A stretch of DNA of 64,000 bases from Thiomicrospira cyclica ALM1 (GTDB lineage: Bacteria > Pseudomonadota > Gammaproteobacteria > Thiomicrospirales > Thiomicrospiraceae). Location: contig NC_015581.1 of NCBI RefSeq assembly GCF_000214825.1, positions 1,364,001-1,428,000 on the forward strand, given 5' to 3'. Position numbers and translations under genes: made by a program. This document shows, one piece after another, positions 62,533-64,000 of this stretch (its first letter is position 1; every line of letters starts with the position of its first letter). The notes beneath the pieces are model-generated. The model saw only the letters and a program-made list of their open reading frames with translations, was not told the origin of the DNA and ran no database searches.

Positions 62533-62949
62533 GTGGCTCAGTCACTTGATACGCAACAACAAGACCTCGTAAATCGGCTTAATTATTTTAGTAATTGGAA
62601 GGACAAGTATAAATACATCATTGACCTTGGCAAACAACTAACGCCCTTTCCAGAAGAACTCAAAACCGAAGAAAACCGAATTCATGGCTGCCAATCGCAA
62701 GTTTGGATTGCCATTAATGAGCAAGACGGCAAATTACAGCTTCAGGCAACCAGTGATGCCGCGATTGTTTCAGGATTAATCGCAATATTACTTCGGGTCT
62801 ATCATGATCACACGCCAGAACAAATCATTAACACACCACTCGATTTCTTAGCGACCAGCGGTTTACTCCAACACCTTTCCCCAAACCGTTCAACCGGGCT
62901 TTATCATATGATTAAACGTATTCAAGCTGAAGCGCAAGAGCGTATCTAA
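62533..62949 (+). CDS. sufE: SufE-family sulfur acceptor for cysteine desulfurase
   Basis: The 138-residue protein has FSNWKDKYKYIIDLGKQL, ENRIHGCQSQVWI with the sulfur-accepting Cys, and IAILLRVYHDHTPEQI. SufE (or its paralogue CsdE) takes sulfur from SufS/CsdA for Fe-S cluster assembly. Start is GTG with GGGAG six bases upstream. It stands alone, without sufABCDS nearby, so CsdE is an alternative name. It is convergent with htpX, with a shared hairpin between them. Confidence 0.92.
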   Translation: MAQSLDTQQQDLVNRLNYFSNWKDKYKYIIDLGKQLTPFPEELKTEENRIHGCQSQVWIAINEQDGKLQLQATSDAAIVSGLIAILLRVYHDHTPEQIINTPLDFLATSGLLQHLSPNRSTGLYHMIKRIQAEAQERI

Positions 62950-62990
62950 CTATCACATAAAGATAAAGAACAGCGTTTTCGGTCATAAAA

Positions 62991-63014
62991 AACCCGGCTG
63001 ATGCCGGGTTTTTG
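62991..63014. terminator. Bidirectional terminator between sufE and htpX
   Basis: AACCCGGC and GCCGGGTT form an eight-base-pair stem around TGAT, with TTT to the right and an A tract (AAAAAA) to the left, so it can stop transcripts from both convergent genes. Confidence 0.9.
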
Positions 63015-63037
63015 TTAAAGACTTACTAACTTAGCTA

Positions 63038-63937
63038 TTAAGCAATTTTTAACTCTTCTTGAAGTGTTGCTTCTAAAGCGGCAATACGATCTTCGAGTGG
63101 GGGATGCGACATAAACAGGGCACCCAACTTGCTTGGACGATTCGAAATACCAAACGCGGCCATTTGATCTGGCAACTCGCCTGGTTGCATCATCTGCAAA
63201 CGACGTAAAGCAGCAATCATATTTTCTTTACCGGCTAAGTAAGCGCCGCCATTGTCTGCGTGGAATTCACGACGACGCGAGAACCACATGGTGATAATAC
63301 TTGCCAGAATCCCAAAGATAATTTCAAAGATAAACGATGCAACAAAATAGCCAATGCCATGACCTGACTCATTCTTAAGAATAACACGATCAACGAAATG
63401 ACCGGCAATACGTGCAAAGAAGATAACAAAAGTGTTAACAACACCCTGCACCAACGCCATGGTGATCATGTCACCATTAGCAATATGTGCTACCTCATGA
63501 CCCAAGACGGCTTCGACTTCATTACGCGTCATATTGCGCAATAGACCAGTAGATACCGCGACCAACGCCTTATTCTTACTCATGCCAGTGGCAAAAGCAT
63601 TTGGATCCGGCGCGTTGTAGATAGCGACTTCCGGCATCCCAATCCCTGCTTTTTCAGCTTGACGACGCACCGTATCAACCAACCACTGCTCATCGGCATT
63701 GCGGGGATTTTCAATCACCTGAGCACCGGTCATCTTTTTGGCCATAAATTTTGATAGGGCCAAAGACACAAATGAGCCAGCAAAACCAAATACCGCTGCA
63801 AAAATAAGCAGGTTGCCCAACGCCAAGTCAACGCCGTTTGCCTGCAGGGTCGAACCGACACCCAACAAGCTCAATACGATCGATGCTATTGCAATGACCG
63901 CGATGTTGGTTAATAAAAACAAACCAATTCGTTTCAT
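63038..63937 (-). CDS. htpX: Membrane-bound zinc protease HtpX
   Basis: The 299-residue protein has two N-terminal membrane helices, [17 protein letters not shown], the zinc motif [13 protein letters not shown] (HExxH), two further helices, and the third-ligand region [16 protein letters not shown], ending in [14 protein letters not shown]. HtpX degrades misfolded inner-membrane proteins. The length matches E. coli (293). AAGGAG precedes ATG 63937. It is probably stress-regulated in the family; no specific site was recognised here. Confidence 0.97.
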   Translation of the reverse strand: MKRIGLFLLTNIAVIAIASIVLSLLGVGSTLQANGVDLALGNLLIFAAVFGFAGSFVSLALSKFMAKKMTGAQVIENPRNADEQWLVDTVRRQAEKAGIGMPEVAIYNAPDPNAFATGMSKNKALVAVSTGLLRNMTRNEVEAVLGHEVAHIANGDMITMALVQGVVNTFVIFFARIAGHFVDRVILKNESGHGIGYFVASFIFEIIFGILASIITMWFSRRREFHADNGGAYLAGKENMIAALRRLQMMQPGELPDQMAAFGISNRPSKLGALFMSHPPLEDRIAALEATLQEELKIA

Positions 63938-64000
63938 TTTTGTTTCTCCTTAATTGAGAAGGTTAAAATTTATCACTGTTAATATAAGCTTTTTTTATGA

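Overview
The window reads as a chromosomal segment of a gammaproteobacterium, most plausibly a sulfur-oxidising chemolithoautotroph of the Thiomicrospira/Hydrogenovibrio kind (inference). Points in favour are a DsrE-like sulfur-carrier fragment, a persulfide dioxygenase-like gene beside an ArsR-rhodanese regulator, a complete Mrp-type cation/proton antiporter cluster, and class I fructose bisphosphatase, pyrophosphatase and PEP carboxylase side by side. The order pcnB-folK-panB-panC is typical of gammaproteobacteria. Gene packing is very tight, with many ATGA overlaps. I saw no insertion sequence, prophage or CRISPR array.

Layout. 0-4 kb: end of a DsrE-family gene, a DCC oxidoreductase, tRNA-Ser(GGA), a secreted GlcG/HbpS-like protein, and an overlapping stomatin/NfeD/ChaN-PDZ trio. 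4-12.6 kb (minus): a MoxR-DUF58-DUF4381-BatA-BatB/C-BatD aerotolerance operon that continues into an orphan NuoL/MrpD-like ion-transport subunit. 12.8-16.4 kb: an enlarged Wzz-like protein with a small membrane protein, an XRE regulator, and dbpA. 16.5-30.8 kb (minus): a two-partner secretion system with a 4181-residue exoprotein and its FhaC-like transporter, divergent from an AraC-type regulator. 32-37.9 kb: secreted hydrolase, MFS transporter, persulfide dioxygenase, ArsR-rhodanese regulator, fructosamine kinase-like protein and a secreted sugar dehydrogenase. 37.9-43.2 kb (minus): mrpEFGBCD plus a second D/A-type subunit. 43.3-64 kb: mostly housekeeping (rlmJ, pit, rlmB, rnr, a flavin disulfide reductase, mltF, fbp, ppa, ppc, panD, panC, panB, folK, pcnB, sufE, htpX), with one striking PfkB kinase-Rieske fusion.

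Three observations stand out. (1) The octamer palindrome CAGGCCTG occurs 31 times by my reading, against about one expected by chance, almost always inside genes; it resembles the HIP1 phenomenon of cyanobacteria. (2) The same operator, ATATTCAAC-N6-GTTGAATAT, lies on the -10 of the moxR operon promoter and on the overlapping divergent promoters of the MFS and persulfide dioxygenase genes. This suggests that the ArsR-rhodanese repressor ties persulfide sensing to the aerotolerance operon. (3) A sugar/nucleoside-type kinase carries a C-terminal Rieske [2Fe-2S] domain.
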